In this document: piece after piece, positions 36,506 through 45,105 of the stretch
How the letters are laid out: every line of letters begins with the position of its first letter
Position numbering within the stretch: position 1 is the stretch's first letter
DNA from: Kaistella antarctica
GTDB taxonomy: Bacteria > Bacteroidota > Bacteroidia > Flavobacteriales > Weeksellaceae
NCBI RefSeq assembly: GCF_900109615.1
Contig: NZ_FOIX01000004.1
Span: 62,001-126,000, forward strand
Direction of reading: 5' to 3'
DNA length: 64,000 nt
Notes under the pieces: generated by a model
Seen by the model: only the letters and a program-made list of their open reading frames with translations
Told to the model about the DNA's origin: nothing
The model's database searches: none
Program-made: the position numbers and the translations under genes

Positions 36506-36700
36506 AATGCCTATATTTTTGAAAATCTGGATGATGTAAGGAGTGTTACCCAGCAATGGGTTACAGATTACAACCACGAAAGGCCACATGATTCCCCGGG
36601 CGGATTATCACCTGTAATGTGGAAAAATAGACAGCAAGCCATCGCTAAAGCCAGTGCTTTTCCTGACCACTTGCCCACAACCGACAACAACAGAATCGAA
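36506..36700 (+). pseudogene. IS3-family transposase (OrfB) C-terminal remnant
   Basis: The plus strand encodes NAYIFENLDDVRSVTQQW, VTDYNHERPHDSPGGLSPV and MWKNRQQA, the hallmark end of an IS3-group integrase domain (the last catalytic Glu region and YN-x-RPH). The N-terminal catalytic part and the IS ends are absent. The frame stays open to 36859, but residues after about 36690 no longer look like transposase. It marks a past insertion within the immunity-like array. Confidence 0.82.
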
Positions 36701-36845
36701 CTATCAAGAAAAGATTCTATTTTTGAACCGTACTTAAAATTGGGACTCTACAGGTTCATAAGCAAATTTTTTTGTTGGATATTATCTTGTGTAATGTTTT
36801 TGCTGAAGGAAAAAGTAAATAATAAAACGACAAAATGTAATAATT

Positions 36846-37220
36846 TCATTTTGATTTGAATAAAGCAACAAAGCCAAAAAAAATAAAAACTACAGAAATA
36901 ATAGAAAAAACGACATGAACTGCAGAAAAACCGCGACTGATTCCATATTTTTCGCTATAATAAATAGTAAGCAGAACATTTCTTTTATCCTTATCAACGT
37001 CACTACTTTTATCCGTAATTTTCCTTAGTTTATTTTTATAAGTAAATTCAATAACAGGATAATATACATATGTAAATCTCTTATTTTTAACCTGTTCCAC
37101 AGTAGTAATTTTTGCTTTGAGTTTAGTACCGTATACAATCGGTAAAGAGCTTCCGATAACACCATATGTTAAAAAACTCCCCAGCAATATCATAATAATT
37201 CCAAATATTCTTATGACCAT
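36846..37220 (-). CDS. DUF3592-like membrane protein (family B, copy 2)
   Basis: 124 aa with N- and C-terminal membrane segments (IRIFGIIMILLGSFLTYG; VVFSIISVVFIFFGFVALF) and a soluble middle with YYPVIEFTYKNKLRKI and YYSEKYGISRGFSAV. It is closely similar to the copy at 39932-40321, with almost the same last 30 residues. The array around it alternates family-A lipoproteins and these small membrane proteins, so they probably act together, perhaps as immunity proteins against a T6SS toxin. Confidence 0.72.
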   Translation of the reverse strand: MVIRIFGIIMILLGSFLTYGVIGSSLPIVYGTKLKAKITTVEQVKNKRFTYVYYPVIEFTYKNKLRKITDKSSDVDKDKRNVLLTIYYSEKYGISRGFSAVHVVFSIISVVFIFFGFVALFKSK

Positions 37221-37223
37221 AAC

Positions 37224-37348
37224 TTAATATATCTTTAAAATTGTACTTCCTTTTGGACGATATAGATATAAAACTAGATAAGTTGTAGTGATCTCACCAT
37301 CCACTTTTTTCTCAAATGTACCCAAAAGTGCAAATATTCTATTATTAG
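37224..37348 (-). pseudogene. C-terminal fragment of a family-A lipoprotein
   Basis: The minus strand reads NNRIFALLGTFEKKVDGEIT then TTYLVLYLYRPKGSTILKIY and stops at 37224. It matches the C terminus of the 322-aa lipoprotein at 40323-41291 (NNKKSALWGGFKRK ... TTTYIIVYLYRPNGSTKLQVF). The rest of the gene is missing. It precedes family-B copy 2, just as the intact lipoprotein precedes family-B copy 1. Confidence 0.75.
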
Positions 37349-37374
37349 TTTATTTTAAACGTTCATGCAGATTT

Positions 37375-37512
37375 TCAACAAACAAAATAAATTCTTATAA
37401 AGATTCCAAGAATACATAATAAAGGAATATCCATATATAGATTAGGAGAAGGTGTATTAAATTCCGAATCTCTTTTATAAGTTTTTACGTTCACAGCTTC
37501 TCCTAAAATCTT
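37375..37512 (-). pseudogene. C-terminal fragment of the family-C membrane protein
   Basis: The minus strand reads GEAVNVKTYKRDSEFNTPSP, then NLYMDIPLLCILGIFIRIYF and stops at 37375. It is nearly the same as the C terminus of the 137-aa protein at 38582-38995, and the DNA is visibly alike over about 120 bp. The N-terminal two-thirds are gone. Confidence 0.8.
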
Positions 37513-37523
37513 CAATTGTTCAA

Positions 37524-38066
37524 CTAAAAATCACTCGGTAAATTTCGTAAATTTCGATACATATACCAATTCATAATAGCCATAAAACCATACATCAAAA
37601 ATCCAAAAATATACTTTTCGAATAGGTCAACCTTCAATATTTTCGCAATAACATGAGATAAGAAAAGAATTAAGAAACTCGCAGCAAATAGCACCCAAGT
37701 TAATACGTCACCATCGTACGACTTTAACAATAATTTGTTCTTCAACGGTTCCAAGAGCGCAAAAGCAATCAACATGGACAAAGGAGTTTCCCAAAATTTC
37801 GCAATTAATGCAAAACAAATTATGAGAAAGAAAATCACAAAAAATCCGGATAAAAGTTTTGTGGTCTTGTTTTCATTCGAAAAAATATTAAGAAAAATTT
37901 GGAAAGAAATTGCAATCCCACAAGTAAATGGAAGTAACATAAGTCCATTTACATTAAGTATTTGCGCTTCTGCTCCTAAAGAGAAAAATTGTTTGAAAGA
38001 AATTAAACTGAAAACAGCGTAAATAATGATGGAAATTACAATACTACTCTTATCTATGTTTTTCAA
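37524..38066 (-). CDS. Hypothetical polytopic membrane protein
   Basis: 180 aa with about five hydrophobic segments and a TTG start at 38066. No family recognised. It lies between a family-A gene and family-C/A fragments in the duplicated array on the same strand. It may be an immunity protein against a membrane-acting toxin, but there is no direct evidence. Confidence 0.6.
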   Translation of the reverse strand: MKNIDKSSIVISIIIYAVFSLISFKQFFSLGAEAQILNVNGLMLLPFTCGIAISFQIFLNIFSNENKTTKLLSGFFVIFFLIICFALIAKFWETPLSMLIAFALLEPLKNKLLLKSYDGDVLTWVLFAASFLILFLSHVIAKILKVDLFEKYIFGFLMYGFMAIMNWYMYRNLRNLPSDF

Positions 38067-38083
38067 TTAAAAAGTTTATTTAA

Positions 38084-38578
38084 TTACCTGATTACTTCTA
38101 ACGGGGTTCCTGGTTTTGGACGATGTAAGAGAATTACATAATAATACAAATTTTCTGAATCATCAGCGTAAAGAGCACTTTTTCCGTCATTTTTTTCTAA
38201 TGCTATCACTTTCCCATTTCCATACATTTTAACATGGTAATCATTTATCTGCACCATATTATTTTTACTTTTCGAAATTCTTTCTTCTAAATATTGTTTA
38301 TCTTCTGCTATAACTTCTTTATCATTATAGAAACCTTCATAAACTTCTCTATCTCTTGCTTTATTTTGATTTAGAAATTCTTTTATTTCACCTTTATTAA
38401 TAATTTCTCGCAGCTCACTATACTTTAACAGAACCTCGTTCTTTAAAACAGTTTGGTTTTCTTTAGATAAATCAACAGACCCTAACCATCCTGTCACTTT
38501 ATATGGTATATCAATATCCACAAATTCTGATTTCTCAACAACAGGCATTTCCTTTTGATCTTTGAGATTGATTTCCAA
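38084..38578 (-). CDS. Family-A protein without signal peptide (truncated copy)
   Basis: 164 aa from the TTG at 38578, or 154 aa from the ATG at 38548. It aligns with the C-terminal half of the lipoproteins at 40323 and 39003: FVDIDIPYKV; KYSELREIINKG; YHVKMYGNGKVIALEK-NDGKSALY; YYYVILLHRPKPGTPLEVI. The lipoprotein signal and the N-terminal half are missing. It follows the family-C gene by 3 bp and could be a degraded copy or a cytoplasmic variant. Confidence 0.6.
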   Translation of the reverse strand: MEINLKDQKEMPVVEKSEFVDIDIPYKVTGWLGSVDLSKENQTVLKNEVLLKYSELREIINKGEIKEFLNQNKARDREVYEGFYNDKEVIAEDKQYLEERISKSKNNMVQINDYHVKMYGNGKVIALEKNDGKSALYADDSENLYYYVILLHRPKPGTPLEVIR

Positions 38579-38581
38579 CGT

Positions 38582-38995
38582 TCACGAAGATTTACGAAAA
38601 ACAAAATAAATTCTGGTAAAAATTCCAAGAATGCATAACAATGGAACAGCCATATATAGATTAGGAGAAGGCGTACTAAATTCCGAATCTTTTTTGTACG
38701 TTTTTACGTTTACAGCTTCTCCGATTTGATGAGTTTTCTTTTTATAATTACCTTCAGAGATCTTTACTTTCTCTCCATTCTTTAGTCTAATTTTATAATT
38801 AAATTGATATTTATAATATCCTTCATGAGTACTATCGACATCTATAACTAACCCTTTAGAATCTACTCCTAAATAATTAATCATGTAAGATTTCTGCGTT
38901 AAAAATAGTAAGTTGATAATTATGAAAAATATAATTATCGCTAAAACTATGTTTTTCGCAAATGTATCTTTACCTTTTTTGCTTGAAAATGACAT
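38582..38995 (-). CDS. DUF3592-like membrane protein (family C)
   Basis: 137 aa, with one membrane helix near the N terminus (IVLAIIIFFIIINLLFL) and one near the C terminus (MAVPLLCILGIFTRIYFVF). The soluble middle (KYQFNYKIRLKNGEKVKI; GEAVNVKTYKKD) has the DUF3592-like pattern. It lies 7 bp after the 310-aa lipoprotein gene and 3 bp before the truncated family-A gene. A fragment of a second copy is at 37375-37512. Confidence 0.65.
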   Translation of the reverse strand: MSFSSKKGKDTFAKNIVLAIIIFFIIINLLFLTQKSYMINYLGVDSKGLVIDVDSTHEGYYKYQFNYKIRLKNGEKVKISEGNYKKKTHQIGEAVNVKTYKKDSEFSTPSPNLYMAVPLLCILGIFTRIYFVFRKSS

Positions 38996-39002
38996 GTATT
39001 TT

Positions 39003-39935
39003 TTACGTGTTATACGATTTTTCTAAATTTTGATATACGATCACTTCGAGCGAATTATTATTTTGCGGCATATAAAAATTAAGATCATCAATATAAACCT
39101 TTTCTTGTCCAGATTCTATAAATTTTCTTCTCAAAACACCTTCTACAGTATTATATCCATCTGTTCTTTTTAATGAAACAAGCTTTTCATCACTAGATAT
39201 TTCTAAAGAATAATTTTCCAAATTTTCTAGAGGAGTAAGTTCTTCATTAATAAAATCTAATTCATCTTTTTTTAATGTTTCATATTCATTTGGTTTTAAA
39301 TAACCTCCCTGTGCAATGTTAAACATTCCTTTCTCAACAAGCCTTATATAATCTTCGCCTTGTTGATTTTCGTAATGTGATTTAATTTTTCCATACAATT
39401 TAAGGACATCTTCTGCTAACATTACACTGTGAATTTTTTTCAAATCTTTTCCATTTTTCCAATCGATAAGTTGATATGAAACTTCAGCCTTAAAAATACT
39501 TTTAGTACTGTATAATTTTTTTTGAGAATAATCACCTTCCGGTAATTCGTGTTTATATATTACTCTTGGTTCAGATAGGCTTCCATTTTTCCACGAAGTG
39601 CGTTCGACTTCCAATTCAAATGATTTATCATTTCCAATAAATTCCATGTGCTTTAAACCATCAGAGTTCATCTGAGGTGAGATTGTAACTTCAATATCTT
39701 GCTTGCCTGATTTCGGAATACAATTATTAATTAGAAACCATCTCGTATTACCAGCGTTTTGATTTTTAATAGCGATGGTAATACCATTTATTTTAATAAG
39801 GTATGATAATGAACTTGTTATTTCTAATCGATATATTGGTTCGTAATTAAAGTTTTTTTTAACATATCTATCTTGTGCAGTGTGTTTACTACACGACAAG
39901 ATAGGTACTAACACGATAAGATATAATAAATTCAA
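39003..39935 (-). CDS. Family-A lipoprotein, copy 2
   Basis: 310 aa from a TTG at 39935 that overlaps the stop of family-B copy 1 by 4 bp (TTGA), so translation is probably coupled. The signal peptide ends in lipobox LSC (PILSCSKH). Parts align with copy 1 at 40323: YRLEITSSLSYLIKINGI; IPKSGKQDIEVTISPQM; ENYSLEISSDEKLVSLKR. No named family recognised. It is likely exported and anchored to a membrane, and suits a role in immunity or self-protection. Confidence 0.65.
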   Translation of the reverse strand: MNLLYLIVLVPILSCSKHTAQDRYVKKNFNYEPIYRLEITSSLSYLIKINGITIAIKNQNAGNTRWFLINNCIPKSGKQDIEVTISPQMNSDGLKHMEFIGNDKSFELEVERTSWKNGSLSEPRVIYKHELPEGDYSQKKLYSTKSIFKAEVSYQLIDWKNGKDLKKIHSVMLAEDVLKLYGKIKSHYENQQGEDYIRLVEKGMFNIAQGGYLKPNEYETLKKDELDFINEELTPLENLENYSLEISSDEKLVSLKRTDGYNTVEGVLRRKFIESGQEKVYIDDLNFYMPQNNNSLEVIVYQNLEKSYNT

Positions 39936-40321
39936 TTTGATTTGAATAAAGCAACAAAGCCAAAAAAAATAAAAGCTAAAGAAATAATAGAAAAAACAAC
40001 CTCTACCGCAGAGAAATCTCTGCTAATACCGTATTTTTCACTATAATATATGTATATGTAAGTGTTTAGATCTTCTGGATTGCTACCAACACTTTTATCT
40101 ACTTTTTTTATAGTTGTGTTTTTATAATCAAATTGAAGAATGGGGTAATTTGAATATGTTGAGCTTCCAAATTTTTCATAATTATTATTAACTTTCTCAA
40201 TTGCAACAATTTTTGCTTTTGTCTTCGTCCCTGACATAATTCTTAATAAAGAACCAATCATACCAAAAGCTAAAAAACCGCCAAGTAAAATTAAAATTAT
40301 GCCAAAAATTTTTACTATCAT
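39932..40321 (-). CDS. DUF3592-like membrane protein (family B, copy 1)
   Basis: 129 aa from the ATG at 40321; an in-frame upstream start at 40372 would overlap the preceding gene. Two membrane segments (IVKIFGIILILLGGFLAFGM; VEVVFSIISLAFIFFGFVALF) flank a soluble part with YPILQFDYKNTTIKKV and IYYSEKYGISRDFSAV. It is a clear paralogue of 36846-37220. It overlaps the next gene by 4 bp and starts 1 bp after the preceding gene, a tight operon arrangement. Confidence 0.72.
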   Translation of the reverse strand: MIVKIFGIILILLGGFLAFGMIGSLLRIMSGTKTKAKIVAIEKVNNNYEKFGSSTYSNYPILQFDYKNTTIKKVDKSVGSNPEDLNTYIYIYYSEKYGISRDFSAVEVVFSIISLAFIFFGFVALFKSN

Positions 40322-40322
40322 T

Positions 40323-41291
40323 TTAGAAGACTTGCAATTTTGTACTTCCGTTTGGTCGATATAGATATACAATTATATAAGTTGTCGTCCCTACATCTTT
40401 ATCTTTTCTCTTGAAACCTCCCCATAGTGCAGATTTTTTATTATTTATTTTTTCTAAACAAACTAATTTTCCTTCGGCGTAAAAGGTCATTTTGTAATTT
40501 TCTACAGGTTTCAAATCAAAAAATTCCAAATTAGAATCCGTTCTAAATTGATAATCATTGTCCCAACCATTTTTAATTTCTTCTTTATTATAATACAACT
40601 GTTGAGCAATTCTTTTTTCTTTACCATAATTAATGCTTGCAAGTTCGTCTTTTGTGCCAGTCATATAAATATCCCTTATCTGGTTATATTTCGAAACAGC
40701 CTCCTTCTCCAATTGTTTCAATTTTTCAGAATTATCTGTATATAATTTTTGCGCATCATTCAATGTTGATATTTCAAAAGGCACTGCTAAATCAACAAAA
40801 ATTGTTTCTTCATAATATGTTCTTTCAGGATATAAAAATCCACCACCACCTTTTCCATCAAAATCTTTAAATGGAGTATTAAATTCTAAGATTGTTTCGT
40901 CTTCTTGGTTAATTTCTTTTTCAATACTAAATTTTACACCAGCATTTACTCCTAAATTTTTGTCTACTTCTTTTGTATCCGCATTATACTTTGGATACAT
41001 TTTTATTGTTATTTTCTGCTTACCTGATTTTTCAATATTCCAATTCATGGGTAGAGAAGTTGCCCCAACACCGCCACTTTGTCCAAAAAATTTATATAAA
41101 GGTATGTCGTTTACCAATACGTAAAAAGAACACTCACTTGAAGTAAGGATAAGTTTATACATCGGTTCTTCGTTGTATTTTTTTATTTCTTTATAGAGGG
41201 AGTAAATGTCTCTGCTTGTTTTCATTGTTTCTTTTTTTTCTTGTGAACATGCTGTTAAATAAATCATTAATAGTATTAAAAAAAATCTCAT
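40323..41291 (-). CDS. Family-A lipoprotein, copy 1
   Basis: 322 aa; signal peptide with lipobox LTAC (residues about 12-15). An N-terminal beta-rich part (YKLILTSSECSFYVLVNDIP; MNWNIEKSGKQKITIKMYP) and a C-terminal part (YKMTFYAEGKLVCLEKINNK; YIIVYLYRPNGSTKLQV) recur in four further full or partial copies nearby. It follows the 1091-aa effector candidate by 12 bp, the usual position of a cognate immunity gene. The function is inferred from position only. Confidence 0.7.
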   Translation of the reverse strand: MRFFLILLMIYLTACSQEKKETMKTSRDIYSLYKEIKKYNEEPMYKLILTSSECSFYVLVNDIPLYKFFGQSGGVGATSLPMNWNIEKSGKQKITIKMYPKYNADTKEVDKNLGVNAGVKFSIEKEINQEDETILEFNTPFKDFDGKGGGGFLYPERTYYEETIFVDLAVPFEISTLNDAQKLYTDNSEKLKQLEKEAVSKYNQIRDIYMTGTKDELASINYGKEKRIAQQLYYNKEEIKNGWDNDYQFRTDSNLEFFDLKPVENYKMTFYAEGKLVCLEKINNKKSALWGGFKRKDKDVGTTTYIIVYLYRPNGSTKLQVF

Positions 41292-41303
41292 AACTTAAAT
41301 ATT

Positions 41304-44300
41304 TTATGTTAAATATAATTGAATTTTTTCTCCTTGTGAGTTTTCAAAACTTCCTTCGTATTCATGCATAAGAACAAGTTCAAAACTACCTTCAATGCTA
41401 TCAGAAAAATATTCGCCTCCGTCAGAATTTTCAACTTTATATCCCGCTTCTGCAACGCCCGAAACAATTAGACCATGAAAAGTGAAAAGTGGATCTATAA
41501 AAAATCCTTTATTATCCGCCTTTATTGCACCTGAAAGTGTTAAACCTGTTTTCACTTCAAAGCCGGCATTGGCGTATGCGGTTACACTGCCAAAAATATA
41601 AGAATTTGCTTTCTTGGAAAATTCTATTTTGCCGGTTATTTCGAGTTTTAAAACCCCGCTTACAGTTAGTGGACTGTCATCTTCGGAATCTTGTGATAAT
41701 GAATTTCTATTAAAATTTGTTGTAGTGCTTGCACTATTATACATAAATTTTCCTTCTATTTCAAGTTCTCCACTTACTTCCATTTCGAGAGTAATTTTAG
41801 GACCAACTTCAGCTGCATCAGCAAAATCAATAAGAGTAATAATCCCTCTTGCGATAGGGTGTGCTTTTTGTGCTAAGGCTAAAAAGTCCATTGTAATCGC
41901 TGCTCCAATAAAAGGTTTAGCCATAATTTGAATCTCGCCAACGATACCAACTTGATTTATATTTACATCTTTGGGGCTTTCTGCGTACCAAGAACCTAAA
42001 AAAGCTAAAGACGGTGGAATAATTTCAACAGACAATAAAGGTCTTCCCTTTAAAGCATCCCCCATATTTTTTAATTTTTCATTGGCATCAACTTCATCTA
42101 TTTCTTTAAATTTTTTATCTAATTTTTTTTGAGATTTCTTTTTGCCATCTAAAATCAGTTCAATTGTATTTTTTACATCAATTAATTGTTTAACCAGATT
42201 TATATACCTCTTATAACTTGCAGAAATTTCAATAGCTTCACCTGGACGATCGTACTCAACATTTAATGATAACACCAAATCGGATAACCCAGAACTTATA
42301 TTGTCTTTGAAATTAAATAAGTCTGGTCTATCACTTTTATACGTTTTTTTTGCATTACTGCTTTTCTTATTGTATTTTTTTTGCTTTGATTGTTGTTTTG
42401 CTTTCTTTTGTTCTAATTTAGAGATTAGCTTTTGTGCATTTTTTTTCTTTTCTTTCTTTGCAGTTTTCGAAGTCTCTCTTGCATTTTCAATATCTACATC
42501 AATTCTGGAAATTTTATCCTCTAGCTTTTCTGGTTTATACTTACCTTCTAAATTTTCAATCTTTACCAAGTATTTATCATATTCATCTTTTCGCATTTCC
42601 TGAAATTCTTCAGGATCACAGTCATAAGCAAACTGTACGATCCATTTTATATCAGGGTATACAGCAATATTTAGTGTTTTTTCTGGATAAGCACATGTAT
42701 GTAGTAATATTGGATAGTTTTGTATCACAGTTTCTTTTATAGGCCAAATATAATTTATCAAAGATTTTTTATACTCAAAGCCTACATCTACCACAATTTC
42801 AGTATCTGAATTTGGATATTTACCAATTTTTCTTTCATCCTTATATATTGTGGATTTGCTCGTTGCACTTATTCCTACTGGTGATTTTATTTCTGGTTTT
42901 ATAGTAGTATGTGAAGCGTTTATTTCATTATCATCATTTGTATCTCCGTGTCCCTCTTCTTCTTTGGTAAATTTGATTCTATCATAAATTAAACTAAAGT
43001 TTGGTTTATTTATCATTAAATGTTCATCCACTCTATGGCTTTCTTCAATCACAATCGCTTCCTGTATTAATGACAAATCAAAAACTTTGTGTGTATGATC
43101 TAAATTTTTATCATCTTCATAAATACATTCTGTAGTAACTGCGTCCGTTTTTATTTTTACATTTCGCCGTGCCTGTTTATTACCCGCAATAACAGGCATT
43201 GTAAGAATAGATCTTTCAGAAATTAATTCTGAGTTAAACAACACTATTTCGATGGGTTCATTCTGATCTCTATTATCTAATTTTGCGTATGAACCAGTAA
43301 TAATATCATACCTACAATGCTGAAATTCCTGAAAATTAGTTTCCACTTTGTCTACATATACCGGCATATTACCCGTTTCTGGTATTCGCATATCAGGGTT
43401 TTTATGACCCAATACTTTTAAGGGTGCCGCTAAAGTCTTTATTGTTTCGCCAAAATGTATGGTAGGATTTATTGTTATTTCGGGTACACCAAAACACCAT
43501 GCAGGATCTATATACAAATCAAGAACTGCTTTCTGTACATTAGGAAGTGACTTAATACTACCGTCCGCAAAATCATCACCAGAAATAAGCAAACTTCCCG
43601 TTATGGCACCCGCAGGAGGCTGAATGCTATTAGGATCAGAATAATCATATACCTCTACTTCCGCTAAGAATAACTCTTTCGAATCCATTACTTCGTACTT
43701 GGTTTCCGATTCTTTTGGTTTTGTGTTGGGGTTTTTACTTGCGTATAGGTACAGATTATTGCTGTAACTACTAGCTTTCAAGGTTTTTCCGTTTGCCTTC
43801 AGCTCTACACCTATATTTTGACCATACATACTTTTGGTATAAATGTGTAATTGCACTTTATCGGTAGGAGCAATTGGCTGATTTAGTTTAACTGGTTTTT
43901 TATCTTTGTCATAACCGTACCATTCAGCAGTAACAATTTCACTTGATTTACCAATTGTGTGAACAAAAAGCCCATTTTTGGTGCTACAAGTTGGCTTAGA
44001 TCCTTCAAAAAAAGGTTCTACCCAAGCAAAACCACCACCTTGCAAATGTTGGTATAACACTAAAGTGATTTCCTTAAGTCCTTTATCGTAAGCAAAATTT
44101 CGAGTTGCGGATAATCCACTTCTTGAGTAAGCCAAATTCCAAGCCCAAACTACAGAATCGAAAGAAGTTTCAAATTTTGCTAAATCATCTTTCAGAGTTG
44201 TTATCTGTGCATCTTTTTGGGTCTGTAATTTTCCTGCTTTTGCTATAGCTTTTTTAATATTTTCATCCATACTCACTTCTGCATGAGTAACTTCTTTGCC

Positions 44301-44579
44301 ATTGTGATTTTCTAATTTTATCCAATCACCGCCGTCTTTATATCTCCGTGTGGATTGATCAAAAAGACTATTTTTCTCTATCAATAAATCCGAAGCAATG
44401 GTCTTTTTTTCGGTTTTTAATATCTCTATTTTTTCTGTTAATTCCTTCTTTCCGTCAATGTACTCTTTTATACCTACCGTAAAACCTTCACCTTCTTGTG
44501 TGGTCAACGCTCTATACTGCTCACTATATTCAGCATTTTTTGGTTCTAAAATAATTGCAGTCAGTGTTAAGTTTTCCAT
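41304..44579 (-). CDS. Large putative T6SS effector (1091 aa)
   Basis: 1091 aa with no signal peptide. Residues 1-170 include coiled-coil-like stretches (KKELTEKIEILKTEKKTIAS). The middle region has Ig/beta-like segments (about 175-660). A strongly Lys-rich coiled coil is at about 690-745 (KLISKLEQKKAKQQSKQKK). The C terminus (about 840-1091) has FLGSWYAESPKDV, a hydrophobic FIGAAITMDFLALAQKAHPI helix, and then repeated beta strands rich in EIEGKF/EITGKIEF, which suggest a membrane-interacting or pore-forming module. It lies 10 bp after the DUF4280 PAAR-like gene and before the lipoprotein array, so it is probably the cargo carried by that tip protein. No named family recognised. Confidence 0.62.
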   Translation of the reverse strand: MENLTLTAIILEPKNAEYSEQYRALTTQEGEGFTVGIKEYIDGKKELTEKIEILKTEKKTIASDLLIEKNSLFDQSTRRYKDGGDWIKLENHNGKEVTHAEVSMDENIKKAIAKAGKLQTQKDAQITTLKDDLAKFETSFDSVVWAWNLAYSRSGLSATRNFAYDKGLKEITLVLYQHLQGGGFAWVEPFFEGSKPTCSTKNGLFVHTIGKSSEIVTAEWYGYDKDKKPVKLNQPIAPTDKVQLHIYTKSMYGQNIGVELKANGKTLKASSYSNNLYLYASKNPNTKPKESETKYEVMDSKELFLAEVEVYDYSDPNSIQPPAGAITGSLLISGDDFADGSIKSLPNVQKAVLDLYIDPAWCFGVPEITINPTIHFGETIKTLAAPLKVLGHKNPDMRIPETGNMPVYVDKVETNFQEFQHCRYDIITGSYAKLDNRDQNEPIEIVLFNSELISERSILTMPVIAGNKQARRNVKIKTDAVTTECIYEDDKNLDHTHKVFDLSLIQEAIVIEESHRVDEHLMINKPNFSLIYDRIKFTKEEEGHGDTNDDNEINASHTTIKPEIKSPVGISATSKSTIYKDERKIGKYPNSDTEIVVDVGFEYKKSLINYIWPIKETVIQNYPILLHTCAYPEKTLNIAVYPDIKWIVQFAYDCDPEEFQEMRKDEYDKYLVKIENLEGKYKPEKLEDKISRIDVDIENARETSKTAKKEKKKNAQKLISKLEQKKAKQQSKQKKYNKKSSNAKKTYKSDRPDLFNFKDNISSGLSDLVLSLNVEYDRPGEAIEISASYKRYINLVKQLIDVKNTIELILDGKKKSQKKLDKKFKEIDEVDANEKLKNMGDALKGRPLLSVEIIPPSLAFLGSWYAESPKDVNINQVGIVGEIQIMAKPFIGAAITMDFLALAQKAHPIARGIITLIDFADAAEVGPKITLEMEVSGELEIEGKFMYNSASTTTNFNRNSLSQDSEDDSPLTVSGVLKLEITGKIEFSKKANSYIFGSVTAYANAGFEVKTGLTLSGAIKADNKGFFIDPLFTFHGLIVSGVAEAGYKVENSDGGEYFSDSIEGSFELVLMHEYEGSFENSQGEKIQLYLT

Positions 44580-44589
44580 TTTCTTTATA

Positions 44590-45075
44590 TTAAGAATCTA
44601 TTATATCTGATTTCCTGATGTATTTATTAAGATCCACGAAAGGAAATAATTCCATCAAAACCTCTTTATGCGCATTTTCCACATTCTGTGAAGAAACTTC
44701 CGCAGTCTGGCCATGATTAATAATCGTAATACAGTCTGGCCCGCCAATTGGGCAAGTGGCTTTGCTGTCTTCCAATAGCGCTTTTCCATTGTTGTCTTGC
44801 AAAGTTATTTTTTCATAAAAGCCACTCCACGCTGTTACTACAATTTGGCAAGGTTTAAAGCCACCTCCAGGAATTGGTTGCATTTTGCAGGGTCCAAATG
44901 TATTTTTTTCAAAAGTGGAAGCGCCAATATCCATGTTGGTAGCCATCAGTTTATTACTTCCTTCTTTATCGTTGATAAAGTGTTTTGTTTGGGTCAGTAC
45001 CTTTAATGTATCGGGTGTTGTTCCAAAGTTACACTTGCAAAGTGCACCTTGACAAACTAAATGTTTTTCACTCAT
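44590..45075 (-). CDS. DUF4280 PAAR-like T6SS spike-tip protein
   Basis: 161 aa with the DUF4280 pattern: VCQGALCKCNFGTTPD at residues 7-22, MDIGASTFEKNTFGPCKMQP, and PCQIVVTAWSGFYE with ATCPIGGPDCITIINHGQTAE. Cys pairs may bind metal, as in PAAR tips. DUF4280 proteins replace PAAR in Bacteroidota T6SS and cap the VgrG spike, docking effectors. The large effector candidate follows 10 bp downstream. Confidence 0.85.
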   Translation of the reverse strand: MSEKHLVCQGALCKCNFGTTPDTLKVLTQTKHFINDKEGSNKLMATNMDIGASTFEKNTFGPCKMQPIPGGGFKPCQIVVTAWSGFYEKITLQDNNGKALLEDSKATCPIGGPDCITIINHGQTAEVSSQNVENAHKEVLMELFPFVDLNKYIRKSDIIDS

Positions 45076-45105
45076 ATTTCCAGATTTTACTGAATTCTAA
45101 ATTTA

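Noticed and set aside
36617..36859. 80-codon ORF as a separate gene
   Set aside because: It is the open tail of the IS3 transposase remnant.
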